Origin: Mesorhizobium sophorae
GTDB lineage: Bacteria; Pseudomonadota; Alphaproteobacteria; Rhizobiales; Rhizobiaceae
Length of the DNA stretch: 64,000 nt
Reading direction: 5' to 3'
Assembly (NCBI RefSeq): GCF_002270415.1
Contig: NZ_NNRI01000015.1
Span: 1 to 64,000 of the forward strand
The notes under the pieces were generated by a model that saw only the letters and a list, made by a program, of their open reading frames with translations, had not been told where the DNA came from and searched no databases. This document shows, piece after piece, positions 1 through 9,317 of this stretch (the first letter of the stretch is position 1; every line of letters begins with the position of its first letter). A program made the translations under genes and the position numbers.

Positions 1-30
1 GGTGAAAAGTCGAGCCGCAGTGGATACAGT

Positions 31-309
31 TCATTGGCTGCTTCCAAGGTATCCGTGCCAGGCTGTATCGTGCGGTTGTTGGCGGCCTGCCAGCTGGACT
101 TGCCTCGATTCAATCTTGATCGCGCGACGCGCGCAGGCGGGTCCCGGACCGCGCATATAGTGGAGCTCGGGCCTGTAGCGGGGTGCGATGAATTCGCGAA
201 CCGCAGATGCCAAATGTCTGGCTAGTGACATCCCCATAGCGGTGCGAGCTACGAAAGCTAGCACGGCAAGGGTCGTGCGGTGCGAGGGCATTCCCACGAG
301 ATCGTACAT
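31..309 (-). CDS. hypothetical small protein (weak)
   Basis: This is an open frame of about 92 codons. It is read from an ATG that has GGAGGAG a few bases upstream, and the ribosome site is the main reason to list it. The N-terminal half contains a hydrophobic stretch (LAVLAFVARTAMGMSLA), possibly amphipathic or membrane-associated. The C-terminal half is rich in Arg and Gln and does not look like a conserved fold. I do not recognise a family. It may be the intact start of a gene whose end has drifted, or chance. Confidence 0.25.
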   Translation of the reverse strand: MYDLVGMPSHRTTLAVLAFVARTAMGMSLARHLASAVREFIAPRYRPELHYMRGPGPACARRAIKIESRQVQLAGRQQPHDTAWHGYLGSSQ

Positions 310-321
310 TGACTCCTCCAT

Positions 322-858
322 GAGGATTGCGGCTGTGGGAAACAGAATGCGCCGACTCCTCCTGCGAACCTATTCTGCAAGAGTATCTGCGATGCGATGC
401 CAAGGTCTTGGCAGGATGCGCCCAGTGGACAGCAATCCCGATCAAAGCAAACCTTGGCCCGATGCGTCAGTGTGTGAAGGCTGCCCTGGTCGACAGGGTG
501 GATATTCTCAACACCATGCCGCCTGGTCGGATGAGAATTGATGTCGGCCGCAGTGATTTCAGCGGTCTCATTCGATTCGATCGATCTTTGCTGAGCCGGT
601 GTTCGCGTTTCAACAATCTATGCCCAAGGATAGGTGGTATCCGCTGCCCGGGACTCATAGACTGCTGACGTATCGTGCAGCCAGGCCGTGTATTGTCTGG
701 CTGCCAGCGCCGATGTCGAGCGACAAACGAAAGTCTCGACGGCATCGGCGGATGCGGAGTTGAACAAGGGCCTGAGATGCCCTCTTCGGCTAAGGATTTG
801 AGTGCGTATGGCTTGCCGCAGTCCCCTCGCCGAAAGACCAGGCCAACAGGGACAATTG
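322..858. other. no recognisable gene
   Basis: Several overlapping short frames exist here on both strands, but none has a good ribosome site together with plausible protein composition. The promoter of the following ABC operon should lie at the right-hand end. I could not single out a convincing -35/-10 pair. Confidence 0.4.
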
Positions 859-2418
859 ATGCAGACGTCCTACTCTCGTCCGGCCAAACAATCCTCCAGA
901 CGCAGCTTTCGCCTGCGTATGCTGGGACTCGCGATCGGTTTGCTGCTTTGGGTGGCGCCGGCGTTCGCTCAGGATGTATTGCGCATACCGTATGTGGCCG
1001 ATATCGGCACATTCGATCCCGACAACGGGTTTGAGACCGGCGCGATGAGCGCAATCGACAACGTCTACGAAGGCCTCGTCGAATACGAGCCGGGTTCGAT
1101 CAGGATCGTCGGTCGGCTCGCCAGGAGTTGGGATATCTCAGACGACGGGCTGACTTACACATTCCACCTGGTCGAAGGCATCAAATTCCATGATGGCACG
1201 CCATTCAATGCGGCGGCGGTCATAAAGTCGTTCGAAAGGCGCCGCGATCGTGGGCTGAGCCTGAGCTACTCCCTGGCTAACGTGAAGGACATGAGGGCGC
1301 CCGACGATTCGACGGTCGTGCTGACGCTGGGCCATCCTCAGCCTTCGCTCCTCGATGCCCTTTCCAGTCCGTGGGGGCCAAAGATCATCAGTCCCGAAGC
1401 GCTCGCCGAGCATGATAACGGCGACTTCGCGAAGACCTGGCTCAATGAGCATGCGGTCGGCACCGGTCCATTCAAACTAGCTGAATTCAAACGCGGTCAG
1501 CGCTATGTGCTCGAACGCAACGACGACTACTGGGGTGACAAACCGTTCTTCCGGCAGATCCAGATTTCGGTCGTGCCCGATATCAGCCAGCAGATACTTC
1601 AATTGCAGGCGGGTGCGATCGATGCCGTGCCGATCAATTATCCGTTCGCGCAACTTACCAGCCTGCCGGGGGGTCTGGAGATCACCGCCGCCCCGAGCAT
1701 GATACCGTACTATCTCTTCGTTAAGCCGAACTCGCCGCTCAACGACGCGGAGGTCCGCAAGGCCGTTTTGACAGCGATCAACCCGGCGCTGTGGGTCAAG
1801 GACGCCTTTGGAGAGTTCGCAAGCTTGTCGAGGTCGGTATATCCCAACGTGATGCTCGACCCAGTGAGCCCGATCCGATTCCCGACCGACTTCGAGGCAG
1901 CGAAAGCCGCGATCGCCAAACATGGCGCGGTCAATTTGGTCATCGGCCTTCATAGCGCGGCCCCGAGCTACGGCCGCATCGCCGACCTGATGATAGCGCA
2001 ACTGGCTTCGATTGGCGTAAAGGCAACGGCCTACGTGCTGCCCTCCGGAGCTGCTTACACCTTGAAGGACGACCCAAACCCTCCCGATTTGCTGCTCACG
2101 ATCGCGGGCCCGGACGCCGCTCATCCGGAGAGCCAGGCCAAGGTGTTCTTCACAAAAGGCGGTCCCCTTAACTTCTTTGGCCGGGTCGTGCCGGAAGCCG
2201 ATGCCATCGTGGATCAGGCCGGACGGTTGACCGACATCAAAGAACGCGACGCTCTCTACGAGAGAGCGGGGCAGATGTATTTCGATGCCGGCATCGTCAT
2301 CCCGCTTGTCGACGTCAACGATGTGGTTGTCCACGCCAAGGGTCTGAAGGACCTTGGACTGCGTCCCGTGTACCCACCCGGCAACATCGACTTCAGCACC
2401 GTTCGCTGGGGACACTGA
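859..2418 (+). CDS. ABC transporter substrate-binding protein (peptide/nickel family, SBP_bac_5)
   Basis: This is the periplasmic binding component of an oligopeptide/nickel-type (DppA/OppA) ABC importer, about 519 aa. The chosen ATG has AGGGAC just upstream and opens a classic signal peptide: basic residues, then the hydrophobic run MLGLAIGLLLWVAPAFA with an AFA-Q cleavage site. An upstream in-frame ATG at 802 would add 19 residues before the basic region and is less likely. The mature protein begins DVLRIPYVADIGTFDPD and contains family hallmarks such as YEGLVEYEPG, LTYTFHLVEGIKFHDGTPF and VGTGPFKLAEF. It is the first gene of a four-gene operon with its ATPase and permeases. The ligand cannot be told from sequence; di- and oligopeptides are the family default. 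Confidence 0.9.
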   Translation: MQTSYSRPAKQSSRRSFRLRMLGLAIGLLLWVAPAFAQDVLRIPYVADIGTFDPDNGFETGAMSAIDNVYEGLVEYEPGSIRIVGRLARSWDISDDGLTYTFHLVEGIKFHDGTPFNAAAVIKSFERRRDRGLSLSYSLANVKDMRAPDDSTVVLTLGHPQPSLLDALSSPWGPKIISPEALAEHDNGDFAKTWLNEHAVGTGPFKLAEFKRGQRYVLERNDDYWGDKPFFRQIQISVVPDISQQILQLQAGAIDAVPINYPFAQLTSLPGGLEITAAPSMIPYYLFVKPNSPLNDAEVRKAVLTAINPALWVKDAFGEFASLSRSVYPNVMLDPVSPIRFPTDFEAAKAAIAKHGAVNLVIGLHSAAPSYGRIADLMIAQLASIGVKATAYVLPSGAAYTLKDDPNPPDLLLTIAGPDAAHPESQAKVFFTKGGPLNFFGRVVPEADAIVDQAGRLTDIKERDALYERAGQMYFDAGIVIPLVDVNDVVVHAKGLKDLGLRPVYPPGNIDFSTVRWGH

Positions 2419-2484
2419 ACTCCGGCCGTCCGGTTCATTCCGCAAGCAGGTCAGGCTCGCACCGCAGATGATCAAGCGCACCGA

Positions 2485-4266
2485 ATGTCCGAACCCGTGA
2501 CCGAGTCCGTTCTCGCCGTCAAGGACCTCTCGGTCTTCCTCAGCCGCGAAGGCCGTCCTTCCCGCGTGCTCGATGACATCAGTTTCGACATGTTTCCAGG
2601 CGAGATCGTCGCGCTGGTCGGGGAAAGCGGTTCTGGCAAGACAAGCATCGGGCTGACGCTTCAGGGGCTCCTGCCGCGCGAATACCTGCCGCAGGTTGCA
2701 GGCTCGATCCGGCTTGCAGGGATCGAGCTTGTCGGCGCGGGAAGGCGCACCTGGCAGTCGGCCCGCCGTCAACTCGTCCGTGCCATCTCGCAAGATCCAA
2801 TGGGCGCGCTCAACCCCACGATGACGATCCGCCGCCAGATGCGAGAAACCAGTGGGGGGGCCGGGGGATCGATCGAAGACTGGCTCAGCCGAACTGGCCT
2901 GCCTGACCCGGACCGCATCGCCGATGCGCTTCCGCATCGCCTGTCGGGGGGGCAGCGTCAGCGCGTGCTAATCGCCATGGCAATGATGGCAAGACCGAAG
3001 CTGCTCATCGCCGATGAACCGACAACCGCCCTCGATGTCACCATGCAGGCGCAGATCCTCGATCTGTTGCGCGATCTCGCCCGCGAGCAGCAGACGGCAA
3101 TTCTGTTCGTCACGCACGATCTGGGTGTGGCGGCCTCACTGGCCGACCGCGTCCTGGTTCTCTATGCCGGACGCATCGTTGAAATGGGCCGGACAAGGGA
3201 CGTGGCCCGCAATGCCGCGCATCCCTATTCCGCCGGCCTGCTCGCCGCTCGATTCGATCTGGACACTGATCGACGGCGCCCGCTTCCCACGCTCCCGCCC
3301 GAGCGCACACCCTCCATAAATGTTGAGAACGCCTGCGCCTACGCGACACGTTGCCCGATCGCCCAGCCAGACTGCACGGCGATCCGCCCACCGCTGGAGC
3401 CTGCTTCCGTCCACGATGGCGCGGTCGCCTGCCTTCACCACGATCAAACCTCATTTCTCTTAGCGCAGCGCGCTGGTACGAAACCATGGCCGGCCCAGGC
3501 GATCCAGGAAACCGCCGCCTTGAGGCTGTCCAACGTCGGAAAGACATATCGGACAGGCCCCCGATCGTTTTGGGGACGGCGTCAGCCGCAGCCCGTTCTT
3601 AGGTCGGTCAGCCTCTCGATCAAGCTTGGCGAGTGCGTGGCGCTGGTGGGCGAGAGTGGCGCCGGCAAGTCTACCCTTCTGAGGATTGCTGCCGGGCTCG
3701 TGGTACCGGAGAGCGGCACTGTTACACGCTTCGACAAGCTTCCTCCGCAAGTCGTGTTTCAAGACCCAGTGGCGGCGCTGACGCCATGGCTCACGATCGG
3801 CGAGCAGATCGGCGAGCGTCTGCGAGCCGTTTCGCTGGACAGTGGTTACGGCCGCCGTCTCGTCGGAGAGGCAATAAAGCTGGTCGGCCTCGATCCGGTC
3901 CTGATGGACGCGCTGCCGGCCGAGATGTCGGTCGGGCAGTGCCAGCGCGCCGTTCTGGCACGCGCGGTAATCGTCCCCCCAAGGCTTCTGCTCTGCGATG
4001 AGCCGATCAGCGCCATGGACGTGTCGCTGGCAGCCACCACCTTGAACCTTCTTAGCGACCTTCGGCGGCGGCTCGACATGGCGATGCTGTTCGTGACCCA
4101 CGACCTGGCGGCCGCCAGGATCATCGCCGACCGTGTCGCGGTGCTGAAGGATGGCGAGTTGGTCGAGGTTGCCGACCCAGATGCCATCATTGCCGCGCCA
4201 CAGTCCGCCTACACGCGCTCCCTCATCGCCGCGATGCCGAGCCTGCAGGCGGGAGGCGGACGATGA
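2485..4266 (+). CDS. ABC transporter, fused double ATP-binding protein (DppD-DppF type)
   Basis: This 593-aa protein carries two nucleotide-binding domains that drive peptide-type import at the inner membrane. Domain 1 (about residues 5-260) has Walker A GESGSGKTS, signature LSGGQRQR and Walker B LLIADEP. It is followed by the Cys-containing oligopeptide/dipeptide C-terminal extension (CAYATRCPIAQPDC). Domain 2 (about 345-585) has Walker A GESGAGKST and Walker B LLLCDEP, but its signature reads MSVGQCQR instead of LSGGQ. The altered signature suggests asymmetric ATP sites. No strong ribosome site precedes the ATG, and the gene may be coupled to the binding-protein gene 66 bp upstream. The last codons overlap the next gene (ATGA). 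Confidence 0.92.
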   Translation: MSEPVTESVLAVKDLSVFLSREGRPSRVLDDISFDMFPGEIVALVGESGSGKTSIGLTLQGLLPREYLPQVAGSIRLAGIELVGAGRRTWQSARRQLVRAISQDPMGALNPTMTIRRQMRETSGGAGGSIEDWLSRTGLPDPDRIADALPHRLSGGQRQRVLIAMAMMARPKLLIADEPTTALDVTMQAQILDLLRDLAREQQTAILFVTHDLGVAASLADRVLVLYAGRIVEMGRTRDVARNAAHPYSAGLLAARFDLDTDRRRPLPTLPPERTPSINVENACAYATRCPIAQPDCTAIRPPLEPASVHDGAVACLHHDQTSFLLAQRAGTKPWPAQAIQETAALRLSNVGKTYRTGPRSFWGRRQPQPVLRSVSLSIKLGECVALVGESGAGKSTLLRIAAGLVVPESGTVTRFDKLPPQVVFQDPVAALTPWLTIGEQIGERLRAVSLDSGYGRRLVGEAIKLVGLDPVLMDALPAEMSVGQCQRAVLARAVIVPPRLLLCDEPISAMDVSLAATTLNLLSDLRRRLDMAMLFVTHDLAAARIIADRVAVLKDGELVEVADPDAIIAAPQSAYTRSLIAAMPSLQAGGGR

Positions 4267-5126
4267 CCAGCAGGCGAACTCCGGACACGCTGCCTGCGCG
4301 GCCTCGGTTCAACTGGCGCGATTTCTTCCGGCGTGCCGGTTGGCTTGAAAGCATCGGTATTTTCGGCGTGCCTGTCGTCACCGTTGTGGCCGTGCTGGCG
4401 CCGTGGATCACGCCGTTCGATCCACAACTGCGCGTCGCCGGGGCCTACCTGCCGCCTTCGGCCGAACATTGGTTCGGCACCGACGAGATCGGCCGCGATC
4501 TGCTCTCGCGGGTGATCCTCGGTGTTCGATATACGTGGCTGCCAGGGCTTGCCGTCATCGGTTTCAGTCTCACTGTGGGCTCTCTTGTCGGACTGATTTC
4601 GGGCCTGATGGGCGACAAGGTCGATCTGGTCATTGAGAGGATCGTCGACTTGTTCTTAGTCCTTCCCGGAACGCTCATCGCGCTCGCCGTCGTGGCTTCG
4701 CTTGGCCCCGGGCTCGTCAACACGATGATCGCGCTCGCCATTTTCTGGTGGCCCTGGTACGCGCGCATATCCCGCGATGAAATTCGTCGCCTCAAGGCCC
4801 GTCCTCATGTCGAGGCAGCGCGCATCGCTGGGGTGCGCGGTCCGCGCCTGCTGTTGCGTTACCTGTTGCCGGGAGTGGTCCCCGCCTTGCTCATCGGGGC
4901 GTCACTGGATGTCGCCAACATCATCATGACGATGTCGCTAATGTCGTTCCTTGGCCTTGGACTGCCTGCACCGGCGCCTGAACTCGGAGCGATGACGTCA
5001 CGCACCCTCGACAGTCTCACCGTCCATTGGTGGCTGCCGATCCTGCCCGCCGCGATCATCTTTTTCCTCTGTCTCCTCGCCAACCTTGCGGGCGACGGCA
5101 TTCGCGCCGCTCTCAGGGGGGCCTAG
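4263..5126 (+). CDS. ABC transporter permease (DppC type)
   Basis: This is a 287-aa inner-membrane permease of the BPD_transp_1 family. An N-terminal anchor helix (ESIGIFGVPVVTVVAVLAPWI) is followed by the conserved periplasmic FGTDEIGRDLLSRVILG motif of DppC/OppC proteins. Five further hydrophobic segments follow. The EAA coupling loop reads EAARIAGVRGPRLLLRYLLP, which contacts the ATPase. It starts with an ATGA overlap on the ATPase gene and abuts the next permease, so the genes are almost certainly co-translated. Confidence 0.92.
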   Translation: MTSRRTPDTLPARPRFNWRDFFRRAGWLESIGIFGVPVVTVVAVLAPWITPFDPQLRVAGAYLPPSAEHWFGTDEIGRDLLSRVILGVRYTWLPGLAVIGFSLTVGSLVGLISGLMGDKVDLVIERIVDLFLVLPGTLIALAVVASLGPGLVNTMIALAIFWWPWYARISRDEIRRLKARPHVEAARIAGVRGPRLLLRYLLPGVVPALLIGASLDVANIIMTMSLMSFLGLGLPAPAPELGAMTSRTLDSLTVHWWLPILPAAIIFFLCLLANLAGDGIRAALRGA

Positions 5127-6116
5127 ATGCTGGCATATCTCATCAAAAGCTTCGTCGGCGCTGTCGTCGTTCTCCTGGTGATGAGCTTCATCGTTTTCTG
5201 TCTCCAAAGCATTATCCCCGCCGATCCAGCGCGGGCCATTGCCGGGCCGAGCGCTCCGCCGGAAAAGGTCGAAGCGATGCGCGAGCAGCTTGGACTGGAC
5301 GACCCGGCTGTCGTTCAGTACGGGCGCTTTCTATTGCGCCTCGCGCATGCGGATCTGGGGACGTCGGTAAGAACCAGGCGGCCGGTGGCTGACGACATAC
5401 AGCAATATCTTCCCGCCACACTTGAACTCGGACTGGCGTCGATCGCTTTGGGAGTGGCGCTCGCCGGCGTCATGGCAGCGCTTCAGTTCTTGATTCCGGG
5501 ATTGGGGGGCATAAGGCTCGCTATGGTGGGGGTGGGTTCCACGCCGATCTTTCTGTCGGCATTACTACTCACCTACTTTTTCTGGTTCCGACTCGATTGG
5601 CTTCCCGGAGCTGGGCGGCTTGCCTACCGCGACTTCGCAGGCCCCACGGGATTCAACGTCGTCGATGGAATACTGGTCGGCCGGCCCGAAGTCAGCGTCG
5701 ACGCGCTGTTGCACATGATCTTGCCGGCGCTTGCACTGGCGTTGCCCATCGGCATCGCGGTTGGGCGAAGCCTGAATGGTGCGCTACACGACGTGATGAG
5801 TCAGGCGTATGTTCGGACAGCACGCGGCAAGGGTCTCAGCGAGACAAAGGTGCTGTTGAGCCACGGTTTGCGCAATGCTGCCACGGCCCCACTGTCCATG
5901 CTCGGGCTGCAGGTCCGCCTTCTCTTCGGCAACTTGCTTGTTGTCGAGCGCGTTTTCGGGTGGCCTGGTCTGGGTCTTTACACGGTCCAGGCTTTTGCCA
6001 GCGCTGATCTCCCGGCAGTGCTGGGCGTCGCCATCGTCTTCGGAATCCTGTACATCTTGGTCAACACGCTGATCGAAATCGGGCAGTCGATGGCCGATCC
6101 CCGGATCAACCTCTGA
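5127..6116 (+). CDS. ABC transporter permease (DppB type)
   Basis: This is a 329-aa permease partner of the preceding DppC-like protein. It has the DppB/OppB layout: an N-terminal helix (LIKSFVGAVVVLLVMSFIVF), a periplasmic loop with ADPARAIAG and REQLGLDDPAVVQYGRFL, five later helices, an EAA-like loop (RTARGKGLSETKVLLSHGLRNA) and the family ending (LIEIGQSMADPRINL). The ATG directly follows the previous stop. Its end overlaps by 11 bp the convergent histidine kinase gene, so the operon stops here. The order binding protein-ATPase-DppC-DppB differs from the usual A-B-C-D-F but is functionally complete. Confidence 0.92.
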   Translation: MLAYLIKSFVGAVVVLLVMSFIVFCLQSIIPADPARAIAGPSAPPEKVEAMREQLGLDDPAVVQYGRFLLRLAHADLGTSVRTRRPVADDIQQYLPATLELGLASIALGVALAGVMAALQFLIPGLGGIRLAMVGVGSTPIFLSALLLTYFFWFRLDWLPGAGRLAYRDFAGPTGFNVVDGILVGRPEVSVDALLHMILPALALALPIGIAVGRSLNGALHDVMSQAYVRTARGKGLSETKVLLSHGLRNAATAPLSMLGLQVRLLFGNLLVVERVFGWPGLGLYTVQAFASADLPAVLGVAIVFGILYILVNTLIEIGQSMADPRINL

Positions 6117-7971
6117 ATGCGCTCACTCCGGCGCTTACTATCGCAGCGGTAGGTGTCTTGGCCGCGTCGGCAGCGTTGATGGGGAGGCTGAAGGTTATCG
6201 ATGCCCCCCCTGTCTCGACATTTTCTGCCCAAAGCCGTCCGCAATGTGCCTCGACAATCGAGCGGCAGATTGCCAGGCCCATTCCCATTCCATCCGGCTT
6301 GGTTGTGTAAAACGCCTCGAAAATCCGTTCCGGATTGCTAAGTCCGCGGCCGCGATCTCGCACTTCGACCTCGACTGTTCCGTCATTCTGACGCCGCGAC
6401 GCGATCCGCAGGCTTCGCACGCTAATGGCGACGTCCTGCATCGCTTCGATGCCGTTGCGGACGAGGTTGAGGACGACCTGCTCCATCTGAACGCGATCGG
6501 CAGCCGTCGCAGGAAGGCGGGGATCGAGGTGAAGGTCCAGCTTGACGCTGCTAGATGCGATCCTGTCACCCAGGAGATCACACACTTCGCGGATCACGGC
6601 GTTCAGATCGATCGCGTGCGGATCGCCTTCGGTCTTGCTGAACAGCGCCCGGATGCGGCTGATCACCTGCGCCGCCGCGTCGGCGTTTCTGATGATCTTT
6701 TGGGCGACCCGGCTGGCGTGATCGAAGTTTGGCGGATCGGCGTTCAGCCATCTCTGGAACGCACCGGCGTTGGCCACGACCGCCTGCAGCGGCTGGTTGA
6801 GCTCGTGGGCAATGGATACCGACAGTTCGGACAGGCTGGCGGCGCGCAAGGCGCGCGCGAGCCGTTCGTCCGCCAGACGCAGGGATTCCTGAGCGCGGAC
6901 CTCATCGTCGATGTCGAAGTTGACGCCGTACCAGCGAACGATGGTGCCGTCTTCGTCACGTAGCGGTTCGAAGCGCGAATCGATCCAGCGATATTGGCCA
7001 TCCTTCCGACACAACCGACCTTTGTGCTGGAGTGGCTCTCCACGAGCAAAGGACTTCTGGAACACGGCCTTGACGGCCGCCCGGTCATCGGGATGGAACA
7101 ACTCCACATGCGAGGCGAATTGCCGCGTGCCACGCGGTTCCACCATGGCCGAGTCGATGCCCGCCCAGTCGACGAACCGTTTGTTGAAATAGTACGGCAA
7201 CCCCGCCGGCGTCATCAGCCAGATCATAGTAGGAACCGTATCGACCAGCAGCCTGAGCTCCCTCTCGCTCTGGCGCAGCGCAGCTTCCGCCTTGCGCCGG
7301 TCATCGATGTCTTCGGTATGGCCAAACCAGCCGACAATTCGCCCCTGCTCATCGCGCGAGGCAACACCCGTATCGCGAAACCATCGATATGTGCCGTCGA
7401 ACCGGCGCAAACGCTGCTCTTCGATCATCGGCTCGCCCGTCTCCAGGCTGTGGCGCCATTGCGCCATGCTCGTCTCGACATCGGCGGGATGGACAAATCG
7501 CAGCCACCAGGAAAAGTCGTCGGCATCCATGATCTCGCGCATTTCCTCGGCGGTGACACCAACGTACTCGAGGGCTGCAGGATTGAGGAACCGAAGGCGC
7601 CCGTCCGGATTGGCGGACCAGCCAAGGCCTGGAATATCGGCGATACCAGGTCCGGCTCCCTGGTAGACCCGGTCAAAAAAGCTGGTTCTTCTGAATATGT
7701 TCACCACCAACCACAGGCCAAACGCTGCGACAACAAACGCGACCAACCGGACGGCGCCATCCTCGGCCCCGTATGCCGGCACGATCACAGCTGAAAGCAG
7801 ACTGCCTGCGGCAATAGCCGCCAATCCCGCCTTCCATCCCACGCAGAAGCATATAGCTGCAATGGCGACCAGCAGGCCGGAAGGCTCCCCGGCAAACAGA
7901 GCAAATAACACTGTCCCTGCGCCGATCGCCCCAGCCACGACGCGGCGTTGTGTCATTGACGTCAGTTTCAT
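6106..7971 (-). CDS. PAS-domain sensor histidine kinase
   Basis: This is a 621-aa membrane sensor kinase. Residues 10-95 hold three or four membrane segments with almost no periplasmic loop, so the signal is probably sensed in the membrane or cytoplasm. Two PAS/PAC modules follow (about 105-228 and 235-360), both ending in typical WFGHTEDIDDRR / WYGVNFDIDDEV PAC strands. The H box is SIAHELNQPLQAVVANAGAF with phospho-acceptor His389, the FixL/DctB-like HPK4 type. N, G1 and G2 boxes (NLVRNGIEAM, DRGRGL, GMGMGLAIC) complete the ATPase. No haem-binding FixL signature is evident. It lies 121 bp downstream of a same-strand FixJ-like regulator, its likely partner. Confidence 0.93.
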   Translation of the reverse strand: MKLTSMTQRRVVAGAIGAGTVLFALFAGEPSGLLVAIAAICFCVGWKAGLAAIAAGSLLSAVIVPAYGAEDGAVRLVAFVVAAFGLWLVVNIFRRTSFFDRVYQGAGPGIADIPGLGWSANPDGRLRFLNPAALEYVGVTAEEMREIMDADDFSWWLRFVHPADVETSMAQWRHSLETGEPMIEEQRLRRFDGTYRWFRDTGVASRDEQGRIVGWFGHTEDIDDRRKAEAALRQSERELRLLVDTVPTMIWLMTPAGLPYYFNKRFVDWAGIDSAMVEPRGTRQFASHVELFHPDDRAAVKAVFQKSFARGEPLQHKGRLCRKDGQYRWIDSRFEPLRDEDGTIVRWYGVNFDIDDEVRAQESLRLADERLARALRAASLSELSVSIAHELNQPLQAVVANAGAFQRWLNADPPNFDHASRVAQKIIRNADAAAQVISRIRALFSKTEGDPHAIDLNAVIREVCDLLGDRIASSSVKLDLHLDPRLPATAADRVQMEQVVLNLVRNGIEAMQDVAISVRSLRIASRRQNDGTVEVEVRDRGRGLSNPERIFEAFYTTKPDGMGMGLAICRSIVEAHCGRLWAENVETGGASITFSLPINAADAAKTPTAAIVSAGVSAFRG

Positions 7972-8092
7972 TTCAAACCCTCCCGAAACCGCCTATGCGC
8001 GGTTTCGGTATCAATCACAGTCCCCGAGGACCACTGCGCCTCGCTGCGCACATATCCTCCCAGCAGCGAGGGCCGCACCTCGAATGGCGTTT

Positions 8093-8749
8093 TCAGCGCA
8101 TATCGGCGGGCATCGACTGCCAGGTACTCAAGAGATGCGTGAGGGACCTTGCATTCATCTTCTTCATCATGTTGCTCCGATGGAGCTTCACGGTGATTTC
8201 GCTGATGCCAAGATCGAATGCGATCTGCTTGTTCATCGCCCCGGAGACCACAAACCCAAGCACCTCACGCTCGCGGGGAGTGAGCGTCTGGTAAAGCGCC
8301 ATGGTCTTGCGCGATACTGTCGCCGCCGCCCTCCGAGCAATATCGGCAGCGACGGCTGCCGATATTGCATCGAGGAAGGTCTGGTCGCGCACAGGTTTGG
8401 TCAGGAAATCAACCGCCCCCGCTTTCATCGCCTGCACACTCATGGCGATGTCGCCGTGGCCCGTCAGGAACACAATCGGCGTCTGTATGCCCTTGGTCAG
8501 TAGCAGATGCTGGAGATCCAGGCCGCTCAGTCCCGGCATGCGCACATCGAGAACAAGGCAAGCCGGGCGATCCGGAAGCTCTGCATCCAGCACTTCCTGG
8601 GTCGAAGAGAACGATATCGACTCGATGCCGACGGAAGTCAGCAACTCCTCCAGGGAGTCGCGGACCTCTGTGTCGTCATCGACAAGAATCGCTATGGGGC
8701 TGCCTAAGCTTCCTGAATATGCTCCGGATGCTGAATCTAGCACGCCCAT
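8093..8749 (-). CDS. LuxR/FixJ-family response regulator
   Basis: This is a 218-aa two-component regulator. The receiver domain (about 18-135) has the acidic pocket DDD at 24-26, phospho-acceptor Asp68 in LVLDVRMPG, a Thr in FLTGHGD and Lys in TKPV. A LuxR-type helix-turn-helix follows (about 150-212; LTPREREVLGFVVSGAMNKQIA ... ISEITVKLHRSNMMKKM), so it is a DNA-binding output of the FixJ/NodW type. A GAGG site sits close to the ATG. It is transcribed first, followed by the histidine kinase, so the pair forms one two-component operon convergent with the peptide ABC operon. Control of that importer is a guess from position. Confidence 0.93.
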   Translation of the reverse strand: MGVLDSASGAYSGSLGSPIAILVDDDTEVRDSLEELLTSVGIESISFSSTQEVLDAELPDRPACLVLDVRMPGLSGLDLQHLLLTKGIQTPIVFLTGHGDIAMSVQAMKAGAVDFLTKPVRDQTFLDAISAAVAADIARRAAATVSRKTMALYQTLTPREREVLGFVVSGAMNKQIAFDLGISEITVKLHRSNMMKKMNARSLTHLLSTWQSMPADMR

Positions 8750-9317
8750 GATCCTCGCCTTAGGGAGATCTGCTGGACACGAAATTGGCTGCGCTTACAC
8801 AGTATATTATCAACAGCGTGTCCGCCACACGTCAACCACGAGCTGCGCTTGACGCCTACCACTGGGAACCGATTGAGCGACAGATAGTCCCGTACATGCC
8901 CCACCAACGTGTGACGTCACCGTCGGGACTTACATAGCGGAATTAGGATCGGCAGCGCTACTACGCCAAAGTGCGATCGCGTCGAGAGGTTTTCGATGCC
9001 CAACCTATACTTCGGTATAGGTCTGCACAACGCGCGCCGACGTGGCGTGCCAGTAGTGGTCATCCACGGCGCGTGCGCGACGATCTTTGTCCACAGGTGC
9101 AGTGCGGTACAGGTCTCAGTCCAGTCGGCGTAGCCCAGGCCAAACAGTCTTGTTGTTCTGTGGCATCAAACCGCTCCATGTCCCCCTTCTCCTGGGTTCC
9201 GGACCTTGGCGAGAGGGTGTTACCAGCACGCACGTCGAGCTTACCTTGCTTGATCGATAACCTTCCGCGCCCTTTAACAGCCCATCACCGATCAAGATCT
9301 GCCGATTTTCAGCGCGG
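8750..9317. other. intergenic, nothing recognised
   Basis: This stretch is of mixed composition and has no frame that combines a ribosome site with plausible protein sequence. It should contain the promoter of the two-component operon near 8760-8830. No clear repeats, tRNA or terminator were seen. Confidence 0.4.

Noticed and set aside
1477..2937. Long minus-strand frame (486 codons) opposite the first ABC operon
   Set aside because: Shadow of the high-GC plus-strand genes; composition is random and there is no ribosome site or family-like sequence.
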